The notes: generated from the letters alone by a model not told the origin. A stretch of 64,000 nucleotides of DNA from Nocardioides sp. NBC_00368 (GCF_036090055.1 NZ_CP107970.1:1738501-1802500), one strand, 5' to 3'; shown: positions 51,732 to 61,287, counted from the first letter of the stretch. Made by a program: numbers and translations.

Positions 51732-51804
51732 CGGGTCCTCCTCGGGGTCTCTCCCGCGGTCCTGACCGCGGGGCTGTGGGGGGGGTGGATGAGGTGTTCA
51801 GGGG

Positions 51805-52665
51805 TCAGCCGGCCGCGGCCAGCTCGCGCAGGTGGGCGAGCATCCGCTCGGCATCGGGGTCGATGCCGGTGATCAGCCGGAAGGCGTCGACGGCCTGGTA
51901 GACCGCCATCTTGCCTCCGTGGAGCGTCGGGCAGCCGACCTCACGCGCGGCCTGCAGCAGCGCGGTGTCCAGAGGCCGGTAGACGATGTCCGCCACCCAC
52001 AGGTCAGGGCGGAGGAGGCTGGTGTCCAGGGGCGTGCCGGGGTGGTCGGCCATGCCCATCGGGGTGCAGTTGACCAGTCCGTCGGCGTCGGGCACGAGCG
52101 CGGCCAGCTTGTCGACGTGGCTCGCCTCGACGGCGCTGTCCGGGTGGTGGCGCCGGATCTCCTCGACCCGCGCCTGGGCACGGTCGAGGTCCATGTCGGC
52201 GATGACCAGCCGGTCGACGCCCTGGCTGACGAGCGCGTGCGCGACGGCCGAGCCCGCCCCGCCCGCACCGAGCTGCACCACGGTGCCGAGCGGCGCATCC
52301 GGCATCCCGGTGCGCAGCGCGTGGCCGAACCCGGTCGTGTCGGTGTTGTAGCCGACCGCGCCCTCGTCGGTGAAGACCACGGTGTTGACCGCGCCGAGCC
52401 GTGCCGCGGTCTCGTCGAGCCGGTCGAGGTGCTCGATCACGAGCTCCTTGCATGGGTGGGTGATGTTGAGCGCGTCGAAGCCGAGGCGCCGGGCCTCCCT
52501 CATCAGGTCGCCCACGCCTTCGGCCGGGACGCCCAGCTCGGTGATGTCGAGCGTCTTGTAGACGTACGACAACCCGTGCTCGAACCCTTCGCGCATGTGC
52601 AGCGCCGGACTCAGCGAGGGGCCGACTCCCGCGCCGATCAGGCCGACGAGAAACGAAGACTTCAT
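51805..52665 (-). CDS. aroE: Shikimate/quinate dehydrogenase (AroE-type, catabolic)
   Basis: A 286-residue shikimate dehydrogenase-family enzyme. Substrate domain with GPSLSPALHMREGFEHG and catalytic Lys in NITHPCKELV, NTDTTGF, then a nucleotide domain with QLGAGGAGSAVAHAL. ADMDLDRA after strand 2 (Asp rather than the NRT of NADP enzymes) suggests NAD and therefore a catabolic quinate/shikimate role. The operator at 52679-52698 is shared with quiC. It feeds 3-dehydroshikimate to QuiC. Confidence 0.9.
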   Translation of the reverse strand: MKSSFLVGLIGAGVGPSLSPALHMREGFEHGLSYVYKTLDITELGVPAEGVGDLMREARRLGFDALNITHPCKELVIEHLDRLDETAARLGAVNTVVFTDEGAVGYNTDTTGFGHALRTGMPDAPLGTVVQLGAGGAGSAVAHALVSQGVDRLVIADMDLDRAQARVEEIRRHHPDSAVEASHVDKLAALVPDADGLVNCTPMGMADHPGTPLDTSLLRPDLWVADIVYRPLDTALLQAAREVGCPTLHGGKMAVYQAVDAFRLITGIDPDAERMLAHLRELAAAG

Positions 52666-52678
52666 CTGGGCGATCCTT

Positions 52679-52698
52679 AATGTACGAACTAGTACGTT
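52679..52698. promoter_or_regulatory. TetR operator copy at the aroE-type promoter
   Basis: AATGTAC-N6-GTACGTT, one base different from the perfect copy at 53467-53486. It overlaps a TACATT -10 (minus strand) of the dehydrogenase gene, 14 bases upstream of its start. Confidence 0.65.
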
Positions 52699-52751
52699 AC
52701 GAGAGTGAAGGGCATCACATCACACCTCGACTCGTCAACCCCCACACAGCA

Positions 52752-52786
52752 AAGAGCCCGTCCCTGCAGCGCGGGAACGGGCTCTT
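52752..52786 (-). terminator. Terminator after the tetR gene of the quinate regulon
   Basis: AAGAGCCCGT(CCC) (52752-52764) pairs with (GGGA)ACGGGCTCTT (52773-52786), with one bulge. On the minus strand it is followed by T residues. It insulates the TetR gene from the aroE-type gene. Confidence 0.7.
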
Positions 52787-52798
52787 CTGGGTTGGCGA

Positions 52799-53422
52799 TC
52801 AGTGGGCGGTGAGCCAGCCGACGACGATGTCGCCGAGGATGCGGCGGTGGCGCTCGCGTACGTCAGGGGCGAGCATGTCGCGCCCGAACAGGAAGCCGAA
52901 CGTGGCACTGTTGGCGACCTGGAAGACGCAGTAGGCGCTGATCATCATGTGCACGTCGACGGCATCGACGTCGGCGCGCAGCTCGCCGGAGGCGCGACCG
53001 CGCGCGAGCACCTCGTCGAGGACGGTCGCAGCCGGAGCGCCGAGCTCGCGCAGCGACTCGACCTTCTCCAGATGCCGGCCACGGTGGATGTTCTCGACGG
53101 AGACGAGGCGGATGAAGTCGGGATGGTTGACGTGGTGGTCGAAGGTGAGCTCGGCGATCCGACGGATCGCGTCCACCGGCTCGAGATCACCGGCATGCAG
53201 GCTCTGCTCGAGCTCGCGGATCCGGCGATAGGCAGCCTCGAGCACCGCCAGGAACAGCCCCTCCTTGCCGCCGAAGTAGTAGTAGATCATCCGCTTCGTG
53301 GTGCGGGTGCGCTCGGCGATCTCGTCGACCCGGGCACCCGAATAGCCCTGCTCCGAGAAGACCTCGGTCGCGACCTCGAGCAGCTCGGACCGGGTGCGTT
53401 CGGCATCACGCGACTGAACCAT
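52799..53422 (-). CDS. TetR-family regulator of the quinate/shikimate genes
   Basis: A 207-residue TetR protein. HTH about 10-55 (LLEVATEVFSEQGYSGARVD, then TTKRMIYYYFGGKEGLFLAVL) and a C-terminal TetR_C-type domain. It lies between the aroE-MHS operon and quiC. The dyad AATGTAC-N6-GTACATT occurs at both flanking promoters, making this protein the probable repressor with shikimate, quinate or protocatechuate as inducer. Confidence 0.9.
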   Translation of the reverse strand: MVQSRDAERTRSELLEVATEVFSEQGYSGARVDEIAERTRTTKRMIYYYFGGKEGLFLAVLEAAYRRIRELEQSLHAGDLEPVDAIRRIAELTFDHHVNHPDFIRLVSVENIHRGRHLEKVESLRELGAPAATVLDEVLARGRASGELRADVDAVDVHMMISAYCVFQVANSATFGFLFGRDMLAPDVRERHRRILGDIVVGWLTAH

Positions 53423-53466
53423 GCCCCGAGCCTAGAGCACGACCCGCTTCCCAACCCGTGGCAATG

Positions 53467-53486
53467 AATGTACCGTTTCGTACATT
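53467..53486. promoter_or_regulatory. Perfect TetR operator at the quiC promoter
   Basis: AATGTAC (53467-53473)-N6-GTACATT (53480-53486). It overlaps a TACATT -10 (53481-53486) that has GTGGCA as -35 at 17 bp spacing. Confidence 0.7.
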
Positions 53487-53504
53487 AGCCACGAACGGAG
53501 AACC

Positions 53505-55304
53505 ATGCGCACCGCGATCGCCACCGTCTGCCTCAGCGGCGGCCTCGTCCAGAAGATGTACGCCGCGGCCGAGGCCGGCTTCGACGCGATCGAGATCTTC
53601 GAGCCCGACCTCATCGCCGCACCGCAGTCTCCGGAGGAGATCCGGGCGCTGGCCGACCGGCTCGGACTCACCCTCGACCTCTATCAGCCCTTCCGCGACG
53701 CCGAGGGCGTCGACGAGTCGGCCTTCGGCGACGTGCTGCACCGGGCCGAGGCGAAGTTCCGGCTGATGCGGCGGCTCGGGATCGATCTGATGCTGGTCTG
53801 CAGCAACGTCGGCACCGCGACCGTGGACGACGACGAGATCTCCGCGGGGCAGCTGCGTCGGCTGGGCGATCTCGCGGCGACGTACGGCATCCGGTTGGCG
53901 TACGAGGCGCTGGCCTGGGGCCGGTTCGTCGACGACTACCGGCGCTCGTGGCGGATCGTCGAGCTCGCCGACCATCCCAACGTCGGCATCTGCCTGGACA
54001 GCTTCCACATCCTCTCGCGCGGCCACGACCCCAAGCAGATCGAGGACATCCCTGCCGAGAAGATCTTCTTCCTGCAGCTCGCCGACGCGCCCGCGCTCAG
54101 CATGGACGTGCTCTCCTGGAGCCGCCACCACCGGCTCTTCCCCGGCGAGGGCAGCTTCGACCTGCCGGCCTTCCTCGGCCACGTGCTCCGTGCCGGCTAC
54201 GCCGGACCGCTCTCGCTGGAGGTCTTCAACGACACCTTCCGGCAGACCGATCCGGTCCGCACCGCTCGCCAGGCCCAGCGATCGCTGCGCTGGCTCGCCG
54301 ACCGCACTGCCGAGCTGCTCGGCGAGGAGGCGGGTCCGCTCCCCCGGCTGCCCGAGGTGACCGCGCCGGAGGCCTTCGACTTCGTGGAGATCAAGGCGTC
54401 GGACACCTCCGGCGTCGAGGTGCTGCTCGAGCAGCTCGGCTTCGACTTCGGCGGCCGCCACCGTAGCAAGCAGGTGCGCCTGTGGACCTGGGGCTCGGCC
54501 CGCGTCGTGTGCAACGACGTACCCAGCGCCTCCCCCGAGCCGCACATCGCGGCCGTCGGCTTCGACGTCGCCGACTCCGACCCGGCCGCCCAGCGCGCCA
54601 CCCGGCTGATGGCACCGCCGGTCCATCGCCGGACGTACGCGGGCGAGCAGGCGCTGCGCGCCTTCACCTCGCCCGACGGCACCGAGGTCTTCCTCTCCCA
54701 CGCGCAGGACTGGATCGGCGAGTTCCCTTCGACAAGCTCAGGACATCGCGACGGCGGGGTGTCGCGTCCCGACGGACACGACGCACGGATCGACCACGTC
54801 AACCTCGTCCAGCCGTGGCACAGCTTCGACGAGGCGGTCCTCTTCTACACCAGCGTGCTGTCGCTGACCCCGCAGCCGACCCAGGAGGTCGCCGGCCCGG
54901 CCGGCCTCGTGCGCAGCCAGGTGATGAGCTCACCGGCCGGCGGCGTACGTCTGCCGCTCAACCTGCTTCCGACCGAGCAGCAGGGCCAGGCACAGCACAT
55001 CGCGCTCGCCTGCCACGACGTCATCGGCGTCGTCGCGGCCGCCCGCGAGCGGGGACTGCGGCCGCTGAAGGTGCCGGGCAACTACTACGACGACCTCGTC
55101 GCCCGCTTCGGTCTCGCCGACGATCTCGTCGCCACTCTGCGCGACCTCGATCTCCTCTACGACCGCGACGCCGACGGCGAGTACCTGCACTGCTACACCG
55201 AGACCGTCGGCGAGGTCTTCTTCGAGCTCGTCGAGCGCCGCCAGCGCTACGACGGCTACGGCGCCGGCAACGCACCGGTCCGCCTGGTCAGCCAAGCCGG
55301 CTGA
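53505..55304 (+). CDS. quiC: 3-dehydroshikimate dehydratase fused to an HPPD-like domain (QuiC type)
   Basis: A 599-residue fusion. Residues 1-270 form a sugar-isomerase-like TIM barrel with metal ligands at Glu134 (AYEALAWG), Asp165 (CLDSFHI), Gln191 and Glu239 (SLEVFND); it converts 3-dehydroshikimate to protocatechuate. Residues about 285-595 form an HPPD-like double VOC module that keeps the iron triad: His in IDHVNL, His in AQHIALAC and Glu in FFELVER. The function of that half is unsettled in known homologues. A repeat element encodes the SSGHRDGG-type linker between the VOC halves (54725-54745). Regulated with the aroE-type gene. No protocatechuate-cleaving genes are in the window. Confidence 0.9.
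   Translation: MRTAIATVCLSGGLVQKMYAAAEAGFDAIEIFEPDLIAAPQSPEEIRALADRLGLTLDLYQPFRDAEGVDESAFGDVLHRAEAKFRLMRRLGIDLMLVCSNVGTATVDDDEISAGQLRRLGDLAATYGIRLAYEALAWGRFVDDYRRSWRIVELADHPNVGICLDSFHILSRGHDPKQIEDIPAEKIFFLQLADAPALSMDVLSWSRHHRLFPGEGSFDLPAFLGHVLRAGYAGPLSLEVFNDTFRQTDPVRTARQAQRSLRWLADRTAELLGEEAGPLPRLPEVTAPEAFDFVEIKASDTSGVEVLLEQLGFDFGGRHRSKQVRLWTWGSARVVCNDVPSASPEPHIAAVGFDVADSDPAAQRATRLMAPPVHRRTYAGEQALRAFTSPDGTEVFLSHAQDWIGEFPSTSSGHRDGGVSRPDGHDARIDHVNLVQPWHSFDEAVLFYTSVLSLTPQPTQEVAGPAGLVRSQVMSSPAGGVRLPLNLLPTEQQGQAQHIALACHDVIGVVAAARERGLRPLKVPGNYYDDLVARFGLADDLVATLRDLDLLYDRDADGEYLHCYTETVGEVFFELVERRQRYDGYGAGNAPVRLVSQAG
54725..54745 (+). repeat. Short intergenic-type repeat inside quiC
   Basis: CCCTTCGACAAGCTCAGGAC-type element within the coding region, translated as PSTSSGH. 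This sequence is common between genes in actinobacteria; here it lies in the linker of the HPPD-like half and keeps the frame. Confidence 0.6.
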
Positions 55305-55306
55305 CC

Positions 55307-55372
55307 CCGCCGAAACCGTAGAAGTGGGCGACGAAACCACAGTTTCGTCGCCCACAACTACAGATTCGGCGG
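55307..55372. terminator. Bidirectional terminator between quiC and hppD
   Basis: Perfect 14-bp stem GTGGGCGACGAAAC (55324-55337)/GTTTCGTCGCCCAC (55342-55355) with loop CACA, extended by CCGCCGAA (55307-55314)/TTCGGCGG (55365-55372). Fills the whole gap between the convergent genes. Confidence 0.85.
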
Positions 55373-56587
<1,215 letters not shown>

Positions 56588-56615
56588 TCAAGTGTGCCGA
56601 GTCACACCAAACAAG

Positions 56616-56637
56616 TTGATCACTGAGCACTGGTCAA
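56616..56637. promoter_or_regulatory. Lrp-type dyad between hppD and lrp genes
   Basis: TTGATCA (56616-56622)-N8-TGGTCAA (56631-56637), one mismatch. A second pair GTGTG/CACAC lies at 56592-56607. It is a plausible Lrp/AsnC site controlling both divergent genes. Confidence 0.4.
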
Positions 56638-56697
56638 TCTGTCAGATCGGACCAGCCATTACCGCTTCTCGCTAGACAATTTGGCTACCATCGAGCC

Positions 56698-57168
56698 ATG
56701 AACCTCGATGACCTCGACGTCACTCTCCTGGAGACGCTGCACGCCCATCCCCGCGTCGGCGACCTCGAGCTCTCCCGCGTCGCCGGTGTCGCCCGCGCGA
56801 CCGTGCAGAGCCGGCTGCGCAAGCTGGCCGAGGCCGGCGTGATCCGCGACTGGGCGCCGACGATCGACCCCGCCGCGGCCGGCCACGCCGTCCAGGCGTT
56901 CGTGACCCTGGAGATCTCCCAGGGAGCCCTCGAGGACGTACGCCGCGACCTCGCCGAGATCCCCGAGGTGCTGGAGGCGTACGTCACCACCGGCTCCTTC
57001 GACGTCTTCTGCAAGGTCGCGACCGGGTCGCACGCGAAGCTCCAGGAGGTGCTCGTCCGCATCGACCAGTCCCACGCCGTCGTCCGGTCGACCAGCGTGG
57101 TCGCCCTCTCCACGCTCATCGAGCCGCGCACCCTCGACCTGCTGCGCACCGGAGCCGCGCCGCGCTGA
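56698..57168 (+). CDS. Lrp/AsnC-family regulator
   Basis: A 156-residue Lrp/AsnC regulator: N-terminal winged HTH (about 3-55, with GVARATVQSRLRKLAEAGVI) and C-terminal RAM domain (about 65-150) for amino-acid binding. It is divergent from hppD and probably senses tyrosine or phenylalanine to control its breakdown. TACCAT (56686-56691) is 6 bases before the ATG, so the mRNA is probably leaderless. Confidence 0.92.
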   Translation: MNLDDLDVTLLETLHAHPRVGDLELSRVAGVARATVQSRLRKLAEAGVIRDWAPTIDPAAAGHAVQAFVTLEISQGALEDVRRDLAEIPEVLEAYVTTGSFDVFCKVATGSHAKLQEVLVRIDQSHAVVRSTSVVALSTLIEPRTLDLLRTGAAPR

Positions 57169-57176
57169 CCGACGCG

Positions 57177-58286
57177 TCAGGAGGCCCTGGGCAGCTCGAC
57201 CGAGACCCGCAGCCCGCCGCCGGGCCGGGCGAGGACGGCGAGGTTGCCGTCGTGGGCACGGGTGATGCTCTTGACGATCGCCAGGCCCAGCCCGACGCCG
57301 GCATGGTCGACGTGGATGCGCTGCGTGCCCCGCTGGAACGGCTCGGTGAGGGTCGAGACGAGCTCGCGGGAGAGCTCCTCGCCGGTGTTCGCGACGGTGA
57401 GGACCACGCTCCTCTCCCGGGCGGTGACGGCGACCGACACGGACCCGTCCTCGGGCAGGTTGTGGACGACGGCGTTGTGGATCAGGTTGGTCGCCACCTG
57501 GAGCAGCAGTGCCGGGGAGCCGCTGACCGGAGCCTGGTCACCGGTGACCTCGATCCGTACGCCGCGCTGCTCGGCCAGCGGCAGCAGCGTCTCGACCGCC
57601 TCCTCGGCGACCAGGGACAGGTCGACCCGCTCACGGACGAAGGAACGCTGGTCGGCACGGCTGAGCACCAGCAACGCCTCGGTCAGGTCGATCGCTCGGG
57701 AGTTGATCAGCCGGAGGCGGTCGATGAGCTGGTCGACGTCGCGGTTCGGGTCCTTGCCGGCGACGTCGAGGAGCGTCTGCGTGATCGCGAGCGGGGTGCG
57801 CAGCTCGTGGGACGCGTTGGCCGCGAACCGCTGCTGCTCGGCCACCTGCGACTCGACCTTCTCCAGCATGTTGTCGAAGGCGTCGGCGAGCTCACGGAAC
57901 TCGTCACCGGGGCCGTCGAGATCGACCCGGTGCGAAAGCGATCCGGTCGCGGCCGTACGCGTGGCCTCGGTGATCTTCCTCAGCGGCGCGAGCATCCGGC
58001 CGGCGAGGATCCATCCTCCCACCAGCCCGAACACGACCAGGAAGCCCATCATCGTGGCCGCCCGCGGCGCGAACGCACGCTCGAGGTCGGAGCGGTTGGG
58101 GACGAAGGGCGCGCCCGGTCGCCCGGCCTGCTGCGGCCATTCCAGCCACACCCCGTCGGGGACGTACCGCAGCAGGAACACCCAGACGACGGCGAGGAGC
58201 AGGACCCCGGTGACCACGATGACCCCGGCATAGCTGAGCGTCAGCTTGAGCCGGACGCTCATCCCCGGGCGTCTAGGAACCGACAT
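57177..58286 (-). CDS. vanS: Sensor histidine kinase VanS
   Basis: A 369-residue membrane kinase. TM1 (about 17-38), a short extracytoplasmic loop of about 40 residues (with WLEWPQQAGRPGAPF), TM2 (about 80-102), HAMP, DHp with phospho-acceptor His in ASHELRTPLAITQ and an ATPase domain (NLIHNAVVHN, then GVGLGLAIVKSI). The short loop fits actinobacterial VanS sensing glycopeptide. The ATG at 58286 overlaps the vanR stop by 14 bases; an internal ATG at 58262 is the alternative. Assignment rests on the vanR-K-Z-murF-vanH neighbourhood. Confidence 0.87.
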   Translation of the reverse strand: MSVPRRPGMSVRLKLTLSYAGVIVVTGVLLLAVVWVFLLRYVPDGVWLEWPQQAGRPGAPFVPNRSDLERAFAPRAATMMGFLVVFGLVGGWILAGRMLAPLRKITEATRTAATGSLSHRVDLDGPGDEFRELADAFDNMLEKVESQVAEQQRFAANASHELRTPLAITQTLLDVAGKDPNRDVDQLIDRLRLINSRAIDLTEALLVLSRADQRSFVRERVDLSLVAEEAVETLLPLAEQRGVRIEVTGDQAPVSGSPALLLQVATNLIHNAVVHNLPEDGSVSVAVTARERSVVLTVANTGEELSRELVSTLTEPFQRGTQRIHVDHAGVGLGLAIVKSITRAHDGNLAVLARPGGGLRVSVELPRAS

Positions 58287-58938
58287 CGATCCGGTATCCG
58301 ACACCGGGCACGGTCGCGATGATCGCGGGATCGCCGAGCCGCTTGCGCAGGGCGGAGACGGTGATGCGTACGGCATTGGTGAACGGGTCGGCGTTCTCGT
58401 CCCAGGCCCGTTCCAGCAGCTCCTCGGCGCTGACCACGCCGCCCTCCGCGGCGGCGAGCACCTCGAGCACCGCGAACTGCTTGCGGGTCAGCGCCACGTA
58501 GCGGCCGTCGCGGTAGACCTCCCGGCGGAACGGGTCGACCCGCAGGCCGGCGATCTCCCGCACCGGTGGCCGGCTGTGGGCACGGCGCCGGTCGAGGGCG
58601 CGCAGCCGGAGCACCAGCTCGCGCAGCTCGAACGGCTTGGTCAGGTAGTCATCGGCACCCAGCTCGAACCCGGAGGCCTTGTCGTCGAGCCGGTCGGCCG
58701 CGGTGAGCATCAGAATCGGCATCCCGGTGCCGGAGGCCACGATCCGCTTGGCGACCTCGTCCCCCGACGGCCCGGGGATGTCGCGGTCGAGCACGGCGAT
58801 GTCGTAGGCGTTGATGCTCAACAGCTCCAGGGCCGTGTCGCCGTCGCCGGCGATGTCAGCGGCGATCGCCTCCAACCGCAGCCCGTCCCGGATCGCCCCT
58901 GCCATCAACGGCTCGTCCTCGACCACCAGCACCCGCAT
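58273..58938 (-). CDS. vanR: OmpR-family response regulator VanR
   Basis: A 221-residue regulator: receiver domain (about 1-115) with acidic pocket VVEDEP, phospho-acceptor Asp51 (VLDRDIPG) and conserved Lys in YLTKPFEL, and a winged-helix output domain (about 125-218, NAVRITVSALRKRLGDP). TAGGAT on the minus strand (58950-58945) is 6 bases before the ATG, so the mRNA is probably leaderless. It should be phosphorylated by VanS and activate the resistance genes through the boxes at 58960, 63429 and 63483. Confidence 0.88.
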   Translation of the reverse strand: MRVLVVEDEPLMAGAIRDGLRLEAIAADIAGDGDTALELLSINAYDIAVLDRDIPGPSGDEVAKRIVASGTGMPILMLTAADRLDDKASGFELGADDYLTKPFELRELVLRLRALDRRRAHSRPPVREIAGLRVDPFRREVYRDGRYVALTRKQFAVLEVLAAAEGGVVSAEELLERAWDENADPFTNAVRITVSALRKRLGDPAIIATVPGVGYRIDVGS

Positions 58939-58959
58939 GCTCCGATCCTAGGTGGACGA

Positions 58960-58990
58960 CATATCGCCGACGTATCCGAAATGCCATACG
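58960..58990. promoter_or_regulatory. Proposed VanR box A (vanR/vanK intergenic)
   Basis: 31 bp with the pattern TATCG-N6-TATCC-GAAATGCC-ATACG; 25 of 31 positions match box B at 63483-63513. It lies between the divergent vanR and vanK genes. The vanK -10 (TTCACT, 59012) starts 22 bases after its end. Confidence 0.75.
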
Positions 58991-59023
58991 CCCTGACGAC
59001 ATCGCCTCGGGTTCACTGGCACG

Positions 59024-60169
59024 GTGACCTTCACTGTCCGACCGATCAGCCCCGCCGAGCACCTCGATCACATCAGGTCGCGCCGCTCGGTCAGCTTCCT
59101 GCAGACCCCGGCCTGGGCCGACGTGAAGACCGAGTGGCGCAGCGAGTCGCTGGGCTGGTACGCCGGCGACCGGCTCGCCGGGACCGGGCTGGTGCTGCAC
59201 CGGCCCGTACCGCGGCTGGGCCACACCCTGGCCTACCTGCCGTGGGGCCCGGACATCGACTGGTCCGGCGGGCTCACCGTCTGGTTCCCGCCGCTCGTCT
59301 CCTACCTGCGGTCCCAGGGTGCGTTCGCGATCCGGGTGGCGCCGCCGGTGCCCACCCACACGTGGGACGCGACCCAGGTCAAGGAGGGCATCGCCGACCC
59401 CGGGGTCGCCCGGCTCACCGACCTCCCCGGCGGGCCCGACCGGGCCGGCGCCGAGGTGACGCGGTATCTCCGCGACTCCGGCTGGATCCCGCAGAACCCC
59501 GAGGACGGGTTCGGGGCGGGGCAGCCGCAGTTCACGTACGAGATCCCGCTGCGGCGCTTGGACGGAACCGCCCGTTCCGAGGACGAGGTGCTCCGGGGCA
59601 TGAACCAGCTGTGGCGGCGCAACATCAAGAAGGCCGCCAAGGCCGGCGTCGAGGTCACCACGTCCACCGGCGGCGAGGACCTGAAGGCCTTCCACGACCT
59701 CTACGTGCACACCGCCGAGCGCGACCACTTCACGCCGCGGCCGCTGGCCTACTTCGAGAGGATGTTCACCGCGCTCTCCGCGGAGGACTCCCCTGAAGAC
59801 GGAGAACGGCGGATCACGCTCTACCTCGCCCGCCACGACGGCGACCTCGTGGCCGCGACGATCTACGTCCGCGTCGGCGGCCACGCCTGGTACGTCTACG
59901 GCGCCTCCTCGACCGAGAAGCGGGACGTACGCGGCTCCAACGCCTGTCAGTGGGCGATGATCCGGGACTCTCTCGCCGCCGGGTGCGACGTCTACGACCT
60001 GCGGGGCATCACCCCGACCCTGTCCGCCGACGACCCGCACGTAGGACTCATCCAGTTCAAGGTCGGCACCGGCGGCAGGGCGGTGAGGTACGTCGGCGAG
60101 TGGGATCTGCCCCTGCGGCCGATCCTCTACCGGGCGTTCGACCTCTACATGAGACGGCGAGGGCGCTGA
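59024..60169 (+). CDS. vanK: FemX-family aminoacyltransferase (VanK)
   Basis: A 381-residue FemABX protein with two GNAT-like halves and the typical TPAWADVKTEWRSESLGWY, MNQLWRRNIKKAAKAGVEV and GSNACQWAMIRDSLAAGCDV stretches. In the van cluster VanK adds the cross-bridge amino acid to precursors ending in D-Ala-D-Lac, where the housekeeping FemX cannot. The GTG at 59024 follows TTCACT by 6 bases, so the mRNA is probably leaderless and driven from box A. Confidence 0.87.
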   Translation: MTFTVRPISPAEHLDHIRSRRSVSFLQTPAWADVKTEWRSESLGWYAGDRLAGTGLVLHRPVPRLGHTLAYLPWGPDIDWSGGLTVWFPPLVSYLRSQGAFAIRVAPPVPTHTWDATQVKEGIADPGVARLTDLPGGPDRAGAEVTRYLRDSGWIPQNPEDGFGAGQPQFTYEIPLRRLDGTARSEDEVLRGMNQLWRRNIKKAAKAGVEVTTSTGGEDLKAFHDLYVHTAERDHFTPRPLAYFERMFTALSAEDSPEDGERRITLYLARHDGDLVAATIYVRVGGHAWYVYGASSTEKRDVRGSNACQWAMIRDSLAAGCDVYDLRGITPTLSADDPHVGLIQFKVGTGGRAVRYVGEWDLPLRPILYRAFDLYMRRRGR

Positions 60170-60197
60170 GCAGCATGACGAAGGATTGGGGAATCGG

Positions 60198-60773
60198 ATG
60201 ATCGTGAACGAATCAGGCTCGCTGACCGAGACGGGGGTCGTCGTCCTGACGATGCTGGCTCTTCCGGTGGCCGTGCTGGCCGTGCCGGTGCTCGCGGTGC
60301 TACGCCGGGCGCTCGGGGTGGCGTGGCCCCGGGCGTGGCGCCACTCGCTGGCGGAGGTCGCCATCGTCTACGGCACCGTGCCGGGTGTGCTGCTGACCCT
60401 GTTGCCCGGCAACAACGGCATCCTGTCGGGCAACGTGAGCCTGGTTCCCTTCGAGGACATGGCGACGATGGGCCCGATCGGGCTGATCGGCAACCTGCTG
60501 ATCTTCGCCGCGCTGGGCTTTTTCGGCCCCATCCGCTTCCCGGCGCTCCGCTCGGTGTGGCGGGTCCTGGTCCTGGCCGGCGCGGCGTCGGTGTCCATCG
60601 AGGTGATGCAGCACCTGTTGCCCCTCGGCCGCGTCTCCTCGGTCGACGACGTCATCCTCAACGCCGGAGGCGCCACCGCCGCCGCGATCCTGTCGTGGCC
60701 GTGGTGGCGCCGCCGGCGCTCCTCGCCGCCGCCGAGCCCGGCTCGCAGCAAGGAGCTCGTGCGGTCTGTGTGA
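60198..60773 (+). CDS. vanZ: VanZ-family membrane protein
   Basis: A 191-residue membrane protein of the VanZ family with four or five hydrophobic segments. The family hallmark is SIEVMQHLLPLGRVSSVDDV followed by LNAGGA. VanZ proteins give low-level teicoplanin resistance by reducing access to lipid II, by an incompletely known route. The ATG at 60198 follows GGGGAA. It lies 28 bases after vanK in the same direction. Confidence 0.88.
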   Translation: MIVNESGSLTETGVVVLTMLALPVAVLAVPVLAVLRRALGVAWPRAWRHSLAEVAIVYGTVPGVLLTLLPGNNGILSGNVSLVPFEDMATMGPIGLIGNLLIFAALGFFGPIRFPALRSVWRVLVLAGAASVSIEVMQHLLPLGRVSSVDDVILNAGGATAAAILSWPWWRRRRSSPPPSPARSKELVRSV

Positions 60774-60811
60774 CCGCCACCGGGCAGCCATGCCTTCGGC
60801 CGAGCGGGGCG

Positions 60812-61285
60812 TCATTCCCCCGCATCGAGCTTGCGGCGCTCGGTGCGGCGCTTGGCATCCTCGTGTGCTCGGCGAAGGAGCTGGGCTGCCAGCTCCCGAG
60901 TGGCGGCGGCAGGGTTGACGATCGACACCCATCCCTGTGGGCGGTAGAGCGGGTGCGGAAGCACGGTGTCGGTGACCGCGTAGTCGCGGGGCGTCGCCTC
61001 GGCCCGGGGATGCTCGCCGGTGAGCTCGATGAAGGCGTCCGTCCCGACGTGGATGTTCAGCCGCCAGCGATCGGGACGGTCGAGGGCGCACAGGGTGTCG
61101 CCAGGGTAGTTCTTCGTCACGACGGTGGCGTAGGGCTGCTCGCGCTGAGGCACCCGGCCGTCGGGGGCGAAGTAGAAGAAGTGGTCGCCCCAGGCGATCT
61201 CCGGGAATCCGCTGCCCTCGGTGGGTGCGAGTTCGAGGACGCCGTCGAAAGCTCGGATGGTCTGAAGGATGTCATCCATACTCAT
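60812..61285 (-). CDS. DUF6194-like protein
   Basis: A 157-residue soluble protein resembling DUF6194. Typical blocks are FPEIAWGDHFFYFAPDGRVP, PYATVVTKNYPGDT and RPDRWRLNIHVG. Function unknown. It is divergent from a MerR-type gene with only 39 bases between the two starts, covered by the dyad TTCAAG-N6-CTTGAA, so it is probably controlled by that regulator. The pair sits inside the van region but has no evident link to glycopeptide resistance. Confidence 0.75.
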   Translation of the reverse strand: MSMDDILQTIRAFDGVLELAPTEGSGFPEIAWGDHFFYFAPDGRVPQREQPYATVVTKNYPGDTLCALDRPDRWRLNIHVGTDAFIELTGEHPRAEATPRDYAVTDTVLPHPLYRPQGWVSIVNPAAATRELAAQLLRRAHEDAKRRTERRKLDAGE

Positions 61286-61287
61286 GG

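Noticed and set aside
53505..55304. quiC as a second HPPD gene for tyrosine breakdown
   Set aside because: The N-terminal half is a dehydroshikimate-dehydratase-type TIM barrel, and the operator and neighbours are those of quinate/shikimate catabolism. The real HPPD is at 55373-56578.
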